64,000 nucleotides of DNA from Pyrus communis (lineage: Eukaryota; Streptophyta; Magnoliopsida; Rosales; Rosaceae). Shown here one piece after another: positions 9,396-42,605 of the stretch. The DNA is taken from contig NC_084809.1 in the NCBI RefSeq assembly GCF_963583255.1, positions 11,419,153 through 11,483,152 of the forward strand. The letters are read 5' to 3'. Positions within the stretch are counted from its first letter, which is position 1, and every line of letters begins with the position of its first letter. The notes under the pieces are model-generated. The model searched no databases. It had not been told where the DNA came from and worked only from the letters and a program-made list of their open reading frames with translations. A program made the translations under genes and the position numbers.

Positions 9396-11864
9396 GGTTA
9401 CTTATGTAGGTTTCGGCCGAACTACGTCCTTTTAGCCCTTGTTTTTAATGCACATATGAACGATGGTTTTGAGGAATCTTGGTGGTTTGAATGGGAAAAG
9501 TCATTAGATGTCTGGGTAACTCCTTCGGAGTTTTCAGTGACTTGATTATGATTTCATAAAGCATGATTCTATACTCGATGTTTATAGATTGTGATTGATG
9601 ATCTGTTTTTATTGAATATCACATACTTGTATTATTGTCACTCACCCGAGCTTCACAGCTTAACTGAGTTCTGATTTACCAGTGCACCATTCCCTTGATG
9701 TAGGCACTGATTTTACATATGATAGGTCTGGGTAGATTACGAGAAACCGTTTGGTATTTTGGTTTCGTTAAGTGGTCCGGCACCCGATGTTGTTGGATTC
9801 CGTTGAGTGGTTCGGAGTCCTTGCTCTTGTTCATTTCGATAAGGTTATCTTGTATCCTAGATTCGAGTGAATGAGAATTACCCATAATAGATCTTGTGAA
9901 TACAAATTAGAATTACCATGTTATTACTCATAATCCAAGTAGGGAATTGTATAGAGTTCCTTGGTTAAATTCGTGAAATGATATGTTACTGCATTCATTG
10001 ATTAATGTAATTAAATGTTAAGATCTTGCATCTTTGATTCATGAATTGATTAATTGACGGGATCGTGGAATGACGATGGATATGATTGTTATTAGTATGA
10101 TTATTTTAGTTGATTGATGTGACTAGAAAGTAATATTGTGCTTTGTTGATTCTTTAATTAGTTACATGCTATGTATTGTGATTTTATGTGGAGAAACATG
10201 ATGGTTTCTATGATGGATGAAGTGGAAATATTAATGGTCTTGTGGGATTGATATGTAACCCTTAACCTAGTAATTTCAAGCATGTCAAGTTCTAATAATT
10301 GATTGGTGAGTGCTATGATTTTCCACTTAAAAGTATTGTGATAAAAGTTGAGGATTATGTTTGAATGAACTACGAATGGCTTGATCCCTATTTAGGGTAC
10401 GTAGGTAGTCTAACGAGGATGTTAGATGTAGCCATAAAGTCTACAAAGAATTATTGCCCAATTGGATCTTAAGTTGTGTTTTGCCATTTCCCGAACGCGA
10501 GGTATGTTAGAGTTACGGGTATTTGGTGACGTCAAGTGTCGATCCTGGACATATGTCGGGATCGAGGCGTGACAGGGGTGGGCACAGGCTAGGCTGGGCC
10601 CAAATTTGGAGGAACTGGCCCTACCTGTTTTAAAATGTAACGGCTGGGGGCAAACTGAGTAGAAGCATTTTGAGTTTCAGAACCGAACCTAACCCGACCC
10701 GTTTAAAACGGGCCGGTTCAGGACGGGTTCACAGGTACAACTCCTTTTTTTTTTTTTTTTTTTTTTTTGGGTGAAAGAAACTTCAATAACAACACAACAA
10801 TAATTACACAACTTGAGGCCTAATTATAGACAACAAAAATGGACCCCAAAAGCAAACGACAAAGAAGCCCCAAACAAAGTTTTGAGCGTAACCCAAAACA
10901 AACCCTAATTGCCTACATCCGCCGCCGTCGCCAAAGCGCTATAGATCGAGCCTCCAACAACCACCAGAATTTAAGTTGATCATAGCCCCATAAGTGGATG
11001 AAAAGAAGACTGGATCATCATCCAAAAAGCACCCACGAGATTGCAGCCACCAGTGGATCATCCTCATGGTGGAATGTTTCCATCAAATCGAAAAATATGT
11101 CAATGAATTATTCAAAACAGCCAACAGTGGAATGAAAACGATACAAAAAATAAATGAAAGGGATATTTCCTATTGCACCAAACAGTGAAACCAAAATTAA
11201 AGAACAAACACACACATATCAAATAAATACAATTCCATCCCCACAACCTTCATTGTGATAGCTACAATCTTATATTCCCCAACCAAAAATTTAGAACCCA
11301 GAATAGAATCCAGACCATTCCTGATTCAAAAACCCTAAATCCCTAAACCAAAAATTCACATAAATAACAAACGCCTAATTCAAAATTACCAAAATTATAG
11401 CAGGCAACGGCGGTGATGGGGTGATGATGATCGCGACGGTCATCTAAGAATCGAGATGGGTGGTGCCGACGAGGAGGAAAGAATCGATATGGTTTGTACC
11501 ATCAGGATGGCGGTGCTTTGGGATATCATCAAAGAGGAGAAAAGGATGGGTGATGTCGTTTAGGAGGAGAAGATAGAAGAGGAGAATGATGGGTGGTGCC
11601 GACGAGGAGGAGATAATCGAGATGGGTGATGTCATTGAGGAGGAGAAGACAGAAGAGTGTGGGTGGTATGGACTTTGGAGAGAGGATTAGACGGGGAAAC
11701 TTAGTGGGCTTGGTAGAAACGGGTCCAGCGGAGGCCCTGTTTCTTGGGCCTTTTGGACCCGTCCTGCCCCATTTGTGTTTTACAATTTTCAAACCCGCCC
11801 CGAACCGCATGGACCCGACCTGCCCCGCGGGTTTAGTACCCATTTGCTCACCCTTACTTGAGCA

Positions 11865-12370
11865 TAAGTTGAAGCTATCACATAACTGATAATGAAATCA
11901 AAGACATGAACCAATTGTTCATGATGAATTTATTTTTATAGTTCTTGCATAATCTGAGATTGAACTAATTGATCAAATCATACTCCATTGTTCAAACTGT
12001 TTATGTATTAAAAGATAGTTTCAATCCTTTCAGAACAACTCATCTCACATAAATTAAAGTCACCAATTCCTATAATGACCAAAATTTCAAAAGCAATCAT
12101 AATATTTTTGCATTCAATTTGGTTCTAATTGGCTCCTATCCATCAAACAAGATCAACCAAAATTTTGATAATGGTCGGATATTGCGATAATATATCTTGA
12201 TTAAAACAAGATAATCATGACCATTACTTCTTCTCCAGAACTCAAAATTCATCTTCATGCAGAAGTTAGTTTTACAAAAAGATTGAATGCGCATGAATCA
12301 AATATGTATTATGCTAAAAACTACATGAATTATAATGAGTTCAAGTAAATAGAAAATCACTAAAATTTAG

Positions 12371-12401
<31 letters not shown>

Positions 12402-14080
12402 CCTAGATTTCAGATACATCAACAAATCCTAAGAGATAATCAAATGGACACAACATCCCTCTCAATTTTCGATTCCAATCTAAATATCGGAAGCATGAAT
12501 CATAACTGAAATCACAAATATACCAGAAGGGGAAGAAAATTTCGACATAAAATAAATTTAATTTCTTTAAAGTTCTAACAGTCATATTAGTGCGATAGTA
12601 ACAAAAATCAGGTAAAGTCACAAAACCCAATCCACGAGCCAAGTATCTTAAAACTCTATAATTTTCACAACTATAATAAAACGGATCATAAACAACAATA
12701 AGTTCTACTCATGGCCATTCTTTTGAATGACAGTTCAGACTAAAAGTATCAACTAGCAACAAATAACATGTAAGTGAAACCCAAATATTCGAACATACAT
12801 GGTGTTAGATAATTAGGAACATGCCAGCACAGTCGTAACTGCACTGCACACCATAAAGTTTCAATTAGAAACTATGCAATACCTTAACCATAACCATAAT
12901 TAATTAAAATTGGTCTAACCAAAACTGGAATATCATTTACATTCATAACATTAAAGTCATCATCAATACAATACTTGTATGATCCGAAATTTCCAATTTA
13001 GGCTCTGATACCACATGAAAAAACAAAATCTGACCTGAAGGAAATTTAAAAAATGAAGTCGTGACCGATTTCAATAGGAAGCTTATCATCTCTATCAAAT
13101 ACAGAATGCTTAACCAAACAATAGGTCTTTGGTCCAATAATGAGTGTTTTTTATCTGTGAGAGTAGGGTTCGCTATTTCTACATATATATTGACAAACAA
13201 TCCCCTTGATTCTCTTATTAGAACCGTTGTAGGAACCTAACATTGTCTCCTAGTTTAAAAATAAGTGAGTAATTATAGGATCAATTCTCAGTTTCAATCG
13301 TACATAAACTAGGACATCCAAATCTCTTCCAATAATATTTTTCTAAACCAATTTGCACTCAAACATTTGGCCAAAATAGAGCTCATCCTTTAATAGGTGG
13401 TACTATTTACACACCAAATTTTACCTTCCACACACTCCTCTCGATTTCTGTCCGTTTGATCGAATAAATTAAAAATGATCAAATGACGAAAATTAACATG
13501 AAATGTGTGAAAGGGAAAAACGGATATGGGGGTAACACCATCTAATATAAACTTCAACCTATTAGATGTTTTAGGCAGGGAAAATATCATCAAATGTGTA
13601 ATATGTAGTTAACTAGTATAAGAAACCCATTTCTTTCACGGAAAACAATAGTAGATGGTATAAATCGTTTTAAATGAATGTAGAATGAGTCGCACAACTA
13701 ATTCTCATTTCTTGTTTAAAAAAAAAAAAAGATCTCTCTTGCTAAGTAAGTTATCTGTTGGTATAAAATTTATCTAATGTGCTCAAAATTTCAAAATAAT
13801 GGGTAAGTTATGATTTTTTTCTATCACTCTTGATTAATAGATCGGATTAAGGTTTAAATCGAGTTTGCAACAAATGAACTCGCATTAAATATACTGATTA
13901 AATTTGGGAAAAAAAAAATATAGAAGAATGGCAAACATGGTAATTTGGAGTCAAACCACTGTCAAGTCCATTTCGGTAAATTTACGTCAGCACCACCAAC
14001 GAGTCTCTGTCTTCCAATTCTAGTTAAGATTTTTTATTTTTTTTACAAATTAAACCAAAATTTTGTCTGAAGCTCCAAAC
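11865..14080. other. Intergenic, upstream of the CIP7-like gene
   Basis: AT-rich with a 24-base A tract near 12377 and no convincing coding frame. At about 13003-13014 the word GGCTCTGATACCA, the reverse complement of the plant initiator-tRNA-Met primer-binding site of copia-like elements, suggests an LTR retroelement remnant on the minus strand. No matching LTRs could be bounded. The last few hundred bases probably include the promoter of the next gene. Confidence 0.4.
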
Positions 14081-14103
14081 ACGGATACACACTCTCTGTC
14101 TTG

Positions 14104-14143
14104 CTCTCTCTCTCTCTCTCTCTCTCCTCTCTCTTTCTCTCTC
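14104..14143 (+). promoter_or_regulatory. CT-rich microsatellite in the probable 5' UTR
   Basis: A run of CT units lies in the likely leader of the CIP7-like gene. A 5' UTR splice donor is plausible at 14474 (TTCAA/GTAAGTT), followed by a leader intron before the ATG at 15186. CT-rich leaders are common in plant genes and can influence expression; no specific effect is claimed. Confidence 0.5.
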
Positions 14144-15185
14144 AACTGTGTATTTTTAAACAGGGAGATTGTAGAGAGAGAAAGCAAACACAAAGCAAAG
14201 CACTTGGAGAAAAAAGGGCAAGGGGGGCAAAGAAAAGGCACATTTGAGATGAATGAGTAAAAGCAAAAACCATATTGTCATTGCTGCTTATTAGGGTTTT
14301 TTCTCAAAAGCCCAAATATTAACTTGAAATAAGAACCCAATTGGAAAATTTGAAAAACGAAAATTTTAAAATTGGAGAGAGAAAGTGGCAGTGAAATGCC
14401 GGCACTGGAGTGAGCGAATCAGAGGATCCGATTGCGGCAATCGGAGATCTCCCGGGAGATTGAGCTAGTTCAAGTAAGTTCTTGTACGGACGATCAGTTT
14501 CGCATTTGGGTTTACATTTTGGATGCGATTGGTGTGGGTTTTGCATTTACTGCATGCAATTTTGAGCTGCATTTAAATGTGGGTGAGTCGGTTACGGTTT
14601 CGCATTTGAATTTGTTTTTTGGGGGTGAATTGGGCATTTTTGTATCTGGGGTTTGGTTGGTTTTGCATTTGAATTTGGAATTTGGAGAAATCGGATCTGG
14701 GAAATGTTTGAATTCTGTATTTGAAGCATTGGGGTTTCCGTATTTGGTGCAAATAGGTAGACTTTAGGTGCATTTTGCTTTTGGCTAGAGTTTCTGGATT
14801 GAGATCTGGTAGTGTATTTGTGGTAGTATTTTGGTCTAGAAGTAGTAAGTTTTACCTACTGGGGTTGTGCTTTTTTCTTTGGGCATTTCCATGTATGGAA
14901 TACCCCTTGTTGATTTCGATTGCGGATTAGTGATGTGGGATTCTTATATTTGATTCTATTAATGGAAGTTTCATTGTCAAGTCCTTAATAACTTCAACTT
15001 GCACAATCATGCTGACTTGCAAGAACTGATATAGCTAGTTTCTATTGTGTTTTTCTTTTGGTTCAGATTATGCATTGTGAATGAATTAATCAAAACTGTG
15101 AGAATCTCAGGCATTTGGGGGCTTGAAAACTACATCTGTTATATGAAGGGTCATTTGAGATAAAGGAACTAGTGTGAAGGGGAAA

Positions 15186-33608
<18,423 letters not shown>

Positions 33609-33849
33609 TTACAGTATGTAACTTGTAAGTTACCCCTGGAACTTTTGTGATGGAGAAGATTTATTAGCATGCTTGTAGTTATAGAGAAGTAGCCAATCCA
33701 TATTAATATTTATTTGGTCCACACTCTCGTTACTTTTTTGTGATGTTAGGGTTTGTAATTGATGTACCAACGTACATTCAATGACTCAAATGGTAGGGTT
33801 TAAACTTGTAAAGCCTTTTGTTCTAGGCTTGTTACCGCTAGTTTTTTTT

Positions 33850-33945
33850 GTTTGTTTTTGTTTTCAACAAATAATATTGTCTGTACTAAGGAGGTGGAGA
33901 AGTGGACTTAAGCCTCAAAATGAGCTAACAATAATGCGAGTAGCT
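33850..33945 (-). mobile_element. Partial SINE, minus strand
   Basis: Starts CAACAAATAATATTGTCTG and shares ACTAAGGAGGTGGA, GCCTCAAAATGAGCTA and ACAATAATG with the fuller copy at 34290-34456. Only the 3' half of the element is kept. Confidence 0.45.
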
Positions 33946-34289
33946 TCTTATGGCTAGTTGGTAAACCTAAATAATAGGGACCCAGTAGGGTACATTGAAG
34001 TACTTAATATAATCACCTATTGACAGTCAAATATGGTCGTCAAATGTTATGATTATATTGTACCCAAGTTCCCAAATGAGAAAGGTAATATTTTAATTTT
34101 GGTAGGAATGAAATCGCATTATTGCGTCTACTTGTTTACTTTCTTGGAATGAGAAAGGAAGGGAAAGACAAAAATGAGTATATAGATCAACCATCTCCCC
34201 TAGTTAATTTCATCTTTGATTTTCAGGCATTAAAATGCGGATTTTAATGTGAAACCGTTATTTATTCATTTATTTTAATGTGGTATTCT

Positions 34290-34456
34290 ACTTTTTTTTT
34301 TTTTTTAACAAACAATATTATTTACACTAAGGAGGTAGGATTAGCCTCACAATGGGCTAGCAATAATATGGTTCAAATTCACCTGTGGTGAGAATCGAAC
34401 CTAAGACCTCTCACTTACAAGTGAAGAGAAATACTACTAGAACATAGTACTAAGTG
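34290..34456 (-). mobile_element. tRNA-derived SINE, minus strand
   Basis: On the minus strand the head region contains AGGTCTTAGGTTCGATTCTC, a good RNA polymerase III B-box, and the tail runs into a pyrimidine/T tract on the plus strand that is the A tail of the element. Related copies lie at 3690-3830 and 33850-33945. Confidence 0.6.
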
Positions 34457-35143
34457 GCTATACTCCACCAGTTAATATCCTTGATTAAGATGCCTAGTGT
34501 TTATATGATCACATGTAAAAATTCTGGTGAAATACTTTATGAGGCTACTACTTTGTATATAAGCATAATTTGTGTTCCCAGAAATTGGAAAAGTCCTTCC
34601 GTCTCAATTAACTCTTCCCAAAAGGAGAAACGCAACCACAAAGAGACCCACGACCTAATCAACAAACCAAATATATTAAAAGGGTGATCAATCACATTTA
34701 TCTTGATTAATGTTGGCCCTTTAATCATCATTGATCATCACATAAATAATAAACAAAAAAGGCCATAAAATTCTGTGCGTTTTTATTGTAACTTGACTTT
34801 GAAGCCAAGAGAAGCTGAAGTTTACGTGCCTCGTATGCAAAGCTAAAGCCTACAGAAGTGCTTTTGGACACGCCAATATTCCTCCTATTATTCTCTGCCT
34901 CATCATCACTATATGCAGGATTCTTCCCTTGATTTTACTGCATCTCCTCTTCAGGTATTCAGAAATTTATGAACAATCCGATTGTAGTTGTTTTCGTTAT
35001 CTTGGTTTTTGTGGTTCGGAATTTGTAACTGATGCTATTTTAGTTTTCGATGAACTAACCGATGTTAGAAATTTGATTTTCTTGATTCGTGTTGTTCGAG
35101 TTGTTTCAGAATGCGTGGCGTTCATTAGTTTGGGTTTAGCTGA

Positions 35144-37088
<1,945 letters not shown>

Positions 37089-37637
37089 TTCAGCGAAACA
37101 TACGAATAATTTATTACATTTGAGATAGATTTTGTTGCCAACCAATGTGATTTGAGCCAAGCATTGTTACTGAACTTGTGGATGATGAAATAATTTATGG
37201 ATGTTGCTTGTGTATAAATTAATTCCAATAAAATGATGATATTTTGTACATGAACTTTGAAGAAATACATACGAATTACAGAAGAAAAAAAAAAGAAAGA
37301 GCATCAAGGATGTCAATGTGTAACACTTACGGTCGATGATGTTAAGGACGTTGCAGCACTGCAGAACTAGAATCTGTTCGGAAATGACTTCGCGATACAA
37401 TCATCAGTTAAATAAGTTAAAATGTGAGCTCCGAAAACATTGACCACCTTCATTACTGCCAACTTTGTGCCTGAAAAAGACAGAGTCCAAGATGGAGAGC
37501 TAGAGCACATGCGAAATTCTCAGACAATGCTGATATATCTAGCATGTGCCCTGCTTCTCCAGCATGGCTCATTCTCCCTATATCCACCCTCAACTTCCGG
37601 CTGAACGATCGCCAACGTCCGTCGACGGCCTCCCTAT

Positions 37638-37671
<34 letters not shown>

Positions 37672-38379
37672 GGTTAATTAATAAATATCTTATAAGAAGA
37701 CTGGAAATAATGGTGATTATAAAGGATTTTATATGCAGAAAACCGTACTTGTGTGGATATACCTAATGCTGCTCAAAGCTGATGAGCCTATGGATCCCAC
37801 CTACTAGGTTGGCAAGCACTTATGGTGGTGGTAGGGTTGTTTGCTCTTCTGCTTTTGCTTACAAAATAAGCAATTTTTTTTAATTTGTTGTTCTGTAAGT
37901 GAAGCAAGAGGAATGTTGAACCATATGCTTCAACTTTGCCCGAACCGTTGGAAGTTTGGCGACCAATAGAGAAAAATAGGGTTGCATCTAGAGAACAAAA
38001 AAAATATTTGAATTTAACGAGTTTATTTGGAGGAAACTACTCTCCAACCAATAAGTTATAATATAGGTATGGACGGTTCTATTGACCCAATTTCTTCATA
38101 AGTTTCCGTAAAATTTTTCGACGAAAGATCAGGTATAACATAACCTTGTCTGAAGATTTTGAGGAAATATGAATCACAGGCATCAGAACTAGAAACAGGG
38201 GGCCCTGTTTGAAAGAACAAATGACCTAATTCCGAAATGGAAGTACTTGATTGTAACATAAACCACTTTCACTGATATAAACGATTCAATACAAAGAGTC
38301 GTTACATCATGAAGCTACCATGCTTCGTTCGAACTAACTCTGACTAGAGAAGCTTACAATGTACACCAGCACAAGATTT
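37089..38379. other. Intergenic between convergent genes
   Basis: Holds the 3' ends of the DUF936 and ALKBH1-like genes. A T tract of about 30 bases lies near 37640. No gene or bounded repeat was seen. Confidence 0.5.
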
Positions 38380-41167
38380 TCAATACTCTCTGAAAGTAAG
38401 ATTCAGACGGCCAGCTCGGAGATTTGTTTTTTCCAGCAGGGTCTTAGGAGCAGTGTCTGGCTTTATAGACGATACACCATGAAATACATGCCTCGATTTT
38501 CCACCAAATATTAGAACATCTCCAGATTCCAGTATAACCTTATTTGCCCTGTCAACATCCCTTTGCTCACCGTACAAGAATTCTGCAGTATCTCCAATGG
38601 AAAAAGAGACAACTGGCAAACATTTGCGGAGACTTTGTTCACTTTCATCACGATCCTGCAGGAAGGCATGGCCAAGAGATGTTATCAAGTAGTTCAGAAC
38701 AGTAAGGTTTTACTTATTTTAAGATTCACAAAATAATACAGGATGAATTTCATTATATGGGAAATTTTGCTTCAGTCTTCTAAACGATCCAGAAATAACT
38801 AACGTGGACAACAGTTGCATTGGGTTATAGATGATTTGGAAGATGGTGCAGCTGCTGCAAATGAATGCCATGCAGTTCAGTGCATAAAATAAAAGTGACA
38901 GCTGTTCCTCCAAAATGGTTAAGAGATAGTTCGATGCCTGACAGTTACAGATGTAATGCTTACCAAAGTTGTATCAAATGCGCATATGACAGAGGGAGAA
39001 GGATTAAATTAGAAGAAAGAAATGAATCCACTGCAGAGAAATAGATAAGGCTCTTTTATTACAAACCTGATGAAGACCTAGTCGCCCAGAGGATGAGTAA
39101 AAGTTCACAAGACATATGTCTGGGATCATCCATGGAAGTATGCCTTGAGAATTGCTAGTTTTAGAATCTTTCATAATATGGAACTGGGACTCTTTGATTG
39201 CACTTTCAACCAACTGAAAGAATTCATCAGGAATCTTTGGCGGAATAGCATCATCGACAGGTCGATGATCTCCATACTGACTTGTCTCAGGGTCCCAATT
39301 CTTACCAAGGCACATCATCATCAAATTCAGCTTTGCTCCATCACGGTAACCAGGTTTGTAGAAACCTCCAGAACCCAAACCCAAGTCTCGGCATAACTTG
39401 ACTATATTCATCTAGAAGAAATAAAAAACAGAAAATCTCACAATCCATATACTTACCCTACAATTTTCATATACCATTCACATATTTCAGATTGGTGAAA
39501 CATAATTATCAGTTGGAGAATGATTTAACAATGAAAACTAATCACAGAATTTAGAAGAAGTAAAAGAACACAAAGAAGCACCTGGTCATGGAGGGAAAGG
39601 TAACTTTTTAATAGAACCATTCCAGACTGCAAAATGATTCCACTGTTCTGTTCCTTGGAGCGCTTGATTTCATTCCGCCTTTCTCTATTCTGTACAAGCA
39701 GAGGAGCCTTTAGGGTAATAGAACCCCTTGATTTAGGAGGACATAAATCAAAAATCGACTGTTCAGAAGGCTCTGGCTTCCCTTGGTTGGTTGCATTTAC
39801 AGGACTGTTAATAGGGAAAGGCACACCATGGGCCTCAGATTTGCAGGGCAGAGTTACACTATCCTCTGTCATCTCACTCGGGGTTTCTCTAATCTGCATT
39901 CTCTCTACCCCGGCATGCAAATTCTCAGAATGACTCAGATTAGAAAACGAAGGAGGATGCTCTCTGTAGCTTGAATCTGAGACAGCTGACCAATTTAAAA
40001 CTTTCGGGTTAACACCCCTGGACTCAGTTGATTTATGTCCCTCCTTCAAACTCTCAGCATGAGAATGCATGTCCTCTCTTCCAGATGAATGCCATTCCTG
40101 CCGATGTGCAGAACTGGTGGCAGGTTTATGCTCAGAATGATATGATACCCGAAACTCATTGTTACCCGAGGAGTCATTAGAAAATGTTCCATGAGTTCCA
40201 GGCCTGGCCTGCTGTTTGTGCAAACAGTGTGAATAAACAAAGTTCAATCAACTCAACTTCACAAAATCATGTGCAAGGATAACCAATATAAACGTCGAAG
40301 ATAACCAAACAAATCCATTTCATAAAAAGAGCAGCTAAAAAAATGAAATGCCACTAAATCTACCAAGGAATGGAGCTGAGTCAAGACATCAAAACTACAA
40401 GCCAGCCCTAAATTTATAACAGTTTTCCCATCCCAGACTTGAATTCGTAGCTCAAACGTACTAAATCAAAACACAAACCAACTATGATTTGTCTTAACAC
40501 ATATGCTGCTCAAAGTAAACACTTTTAAACCATTGACCACCACATGCTTGAAAATTCTCTTACTCACACCCAGTTCCCATAGCACATTCTAAATCCTCAA
40601 ACCCCAAATGCCAAATCATTTAGAAGTGCAAAAGTAAGAAAAAGTTCCAAACTTTTCAACCAGAACTCACATTACATTCAAATTTAATTTCAAAAATCTC
40701 AAAGTAAGCATGTAAAATTAGAGTCTTTCACTTAAATCTAACAAAAGTTCATTATAAAATGCACAAAAATCCCATGATTAACAAGATCATAATCATAGAA
40801 AAGATGCAAAAAAAAAAAAAAAAAAAACCAAGAAATCAAGTCTGTCAATAGATAGGGGTGGCGATGAACTTACAGGGCTGTGGAGATTGGAAGGGTGGCC
40901 GGCGGCGAGAGGAGAATGTCGGCCACCTCGTTGGTTTCCTCGAGCTTGACCTCCCCGATTCGTGGGAAAACGTCCGCCTCGGAGGCTTTCTCGAGCTTGA
41001 CCTCCCCGGTTCGTGGAGAATCGTCCGCCTCGGAGGCTTTCTCGAGCTTGACCTCCCCGGTTCGTGGAGAATCGTCCGCCCCGGAGGCTTTCTCGACCTT
41101 GAACTCCCCGGTTCGTGGAGAATCGTCCGCCGCGGGAGATGTCGCCATCTTGAGCGTGAATGTCCAT
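38380..41167 (-). CDS. ALKBH1-like 2-oxoglutarate/Fe(II) dioxygenase with RGG repeats
   Basis: Four exons on the minus strand, 41167-40874, 40211-39582, 39411-39067 and 38655-38380, all phase 0, giving 514 residues. The N-terminal 98 residues are an RGG-repeat tail. Exon 2 is a Ser/His-rich linker. Exons 3-4 form the AlkB double-stranded beta-helix: metal ligands H422 and D424 (LGLHQ-DRDES) and H482 (HVFHG), and the 2-oxoglutarate Arg near 512 (GRLNLTFREY). AlkB enzymes remove methyl groups from nucleic acids; the ALKBH1 clade acts on DNA or RNA, and the substrate here is not known. The frame starting at 41148 is excluded because it does not join exon 2 in phase. The exon 2 acceptor is a CAGCAG tandem, so one Gln is optional. 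Confidence 0.87.
40925..41133 (-). repeat. 51-bp tandem repeat encoding RGG modules
   Basis: Four to five copies of a 51-bp unit in exon 1 of the ALKBH1-like gene. In the joined frame each reads RGGRFSTNRGGQARESL with small changes. The unit length is a multiple of three, so all six frames stay open for long stretches here. Confidence 0.85.
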
Positions 41168-42288
41168 GGAGTTTCTTGGACCTAAATCGCTGTAATTGGC
41201 GGGGAAATTACAGTTAATTTTGGAAGAAATGGAAGAAAATGACTGAACAGTTGGAAACGGTGAAAAGTGAGAAGTGAGGAGGAGAGATCGAAGGGAAAGT
41301 TAATATTTGATTATATTAGAAAATGGAAGGAATTTGTGGGGACATTTTATTGGAGGGAGAGAATATAAATGCGACTCTCTGTGAGACCTTCAGCCTGAAG
41401 TTACCAATTCTTTCGAACTTCTTGGCTTTTCACCTTTAATGATTCTCCACGAAAGGGATAACTCGTACAATTCTTTACATTTTTTAATTTAATCCGATTC
41501 ATTTGTTTGTAGGGCTACTTCCTCGACTGCACGCACTTTTTCACATTTTATCCCTCATATTTAGTGCAATAGTAAGGCATGCAATCATTTTAAAACATTT
41601 CAATCGCATATTTAATTATTATTTTATTCTAATTTCGTACTGTTGTTATAAAATCTGATAAATTACCCGTTAAGTGTTGACATGATAACAATGAATTTAC
41701 ATTTTTGTTGACAACTAATGAGAAATATTTGAGTAAATTATATTTGGCATCCTCGTGTTTATGTATAACTACAATCTCATATAACATTCTAATTACATAT
41801 ATTTACTTATTATTCTATTTCAATATCATACATCCATCTCAATAACTATTGCTTTTTCATTATCTGCATATCTATGAACGTTGGGAGCCTCAGACCATCT
41901 CCAGTGGAACTTTTGAGTACTTATTTAAAGACTTAGACGGAAGTTCTTAAAGGAATATTTGCCTCTAATGGTAGAGTTCTTATAGTAGAATTTCTAAATT
42001 TGAATTACGTGATAATTTGATTATGTGTACATTTTTTGTTTATATTAACTTTTTTTTAATTAATTAACAACATTAAAATTAAAAGCATTAAAAGAAAAAT
42101 GTTCAATCAAGATTGTGGGTACGTTTTTCCAATCAAGGTGCACATTTTTTGTTTATGTTAACCATTTTTTTATTAATTAAAAGCTACAATCAAGATTATG
42201 GGCCCTGTTTTTTTCACTCTAGATTGTCTCTATACAATCCCTAAATGTGAGGACATACACTATGTATCCACTGAGTCCCTATACTTTA

Positions 42289-42605
42289 GGTATCGTTTGG
42301 TATGCAGACGGGACAGGACGGAACGGAATGGGACGAGACAGAACGGAATAGGACGGAACGGAACGGAGCGGGTGCAAAAATGCCCTCGGATGGAAACAAG
42401 GAGGAAGAAGAAGGAGACGGATAGGTTATAATTTTGTGTTCCACGGATGTGGAACGAGTCGTTCCAGGGGGGTGAGGTGGAACGAAAATTCACCCAAAAC
42501 TTGTCTCGTGGAACAGCTCGTTCCACCCGTTTTAGACGCACCAAACGTGGGACAGAACGCCTTGTCCCACTCTGTTCTGTCCTGCCCCACGTACCAAACA
42601 GTACC
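42289..42605. mobile_element. Tourist-like (PIF/Harbinger) MITE with TTA duplication
   Basis: Termini GGTATCGTTTGGTATGC and, inverted, GGTACTGTTTGGTACGT; flanked by TTA at 42286-42288 and 42606-42608. The interior is unusually GC-rich with repeated ACGGAACGG words on one side and GTTCCAC/GTGGAAC inverted words on the other. Length 317 bp, no coding capacity. Confidence 0.75.

Larger units (their letters stand above)
6834..10574 (+). mobile_element. Solo LTR, 3741 bp, with 5-bp target duplication
   Basis: It begins TGTAAAATCCCG and ends GGCGTGACA, the TG...CA ends of an LTR. It is flanked by perfect 5-bp duplications GGGGT at 6829-6833 and 10575-10579. No internal domain or second LTR is present, so it is a solo LTR left by recombination between the two LTRs of a full element. 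The length is large, in the range of Ty3/gypsy-type LTRs. It contains a MITE (7311-7457), an AT microsatellite (8264-8294) and a stem-loop array (8695-9395). The strand is arbitrary because no gag-pol remains. Confidence 0.85.
6827..11856 (+). mobile_element. Non-autonomous hAT-like transposon, interrupted by a solo LTR
   Basis: The termini are TAGGGGTGGGCA (left end, split by the LTR insertion) and the inverse of TAAGGGTGAGCA (right end), matching at 10 of 12 positions. The flanks are CTTAAGCA at 6819-6826 and CTTGAGCA at 11857-11864, an 8-bp target duplication with one mismatch, as expected for hAT. Without the LTR the element is about 1.28 kb. The right part holds long poly-T, a plain AT-rich stretch, and GATGGGTGRTG-type subrepeats (about 11410-11660). 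No transposase frame was seen, so it is a deletion derivative. Confidence 0.75.

Noticed and set aside
40870..41185. Alternative frames (92-119 residues) through the 51-bp repeat, including one starting at 41148
   Set aside because: The repeat unit is a multiple of three and opens all frames. The 41148 frame leaves two bases at the donor and cannot join exon 2 in frame.
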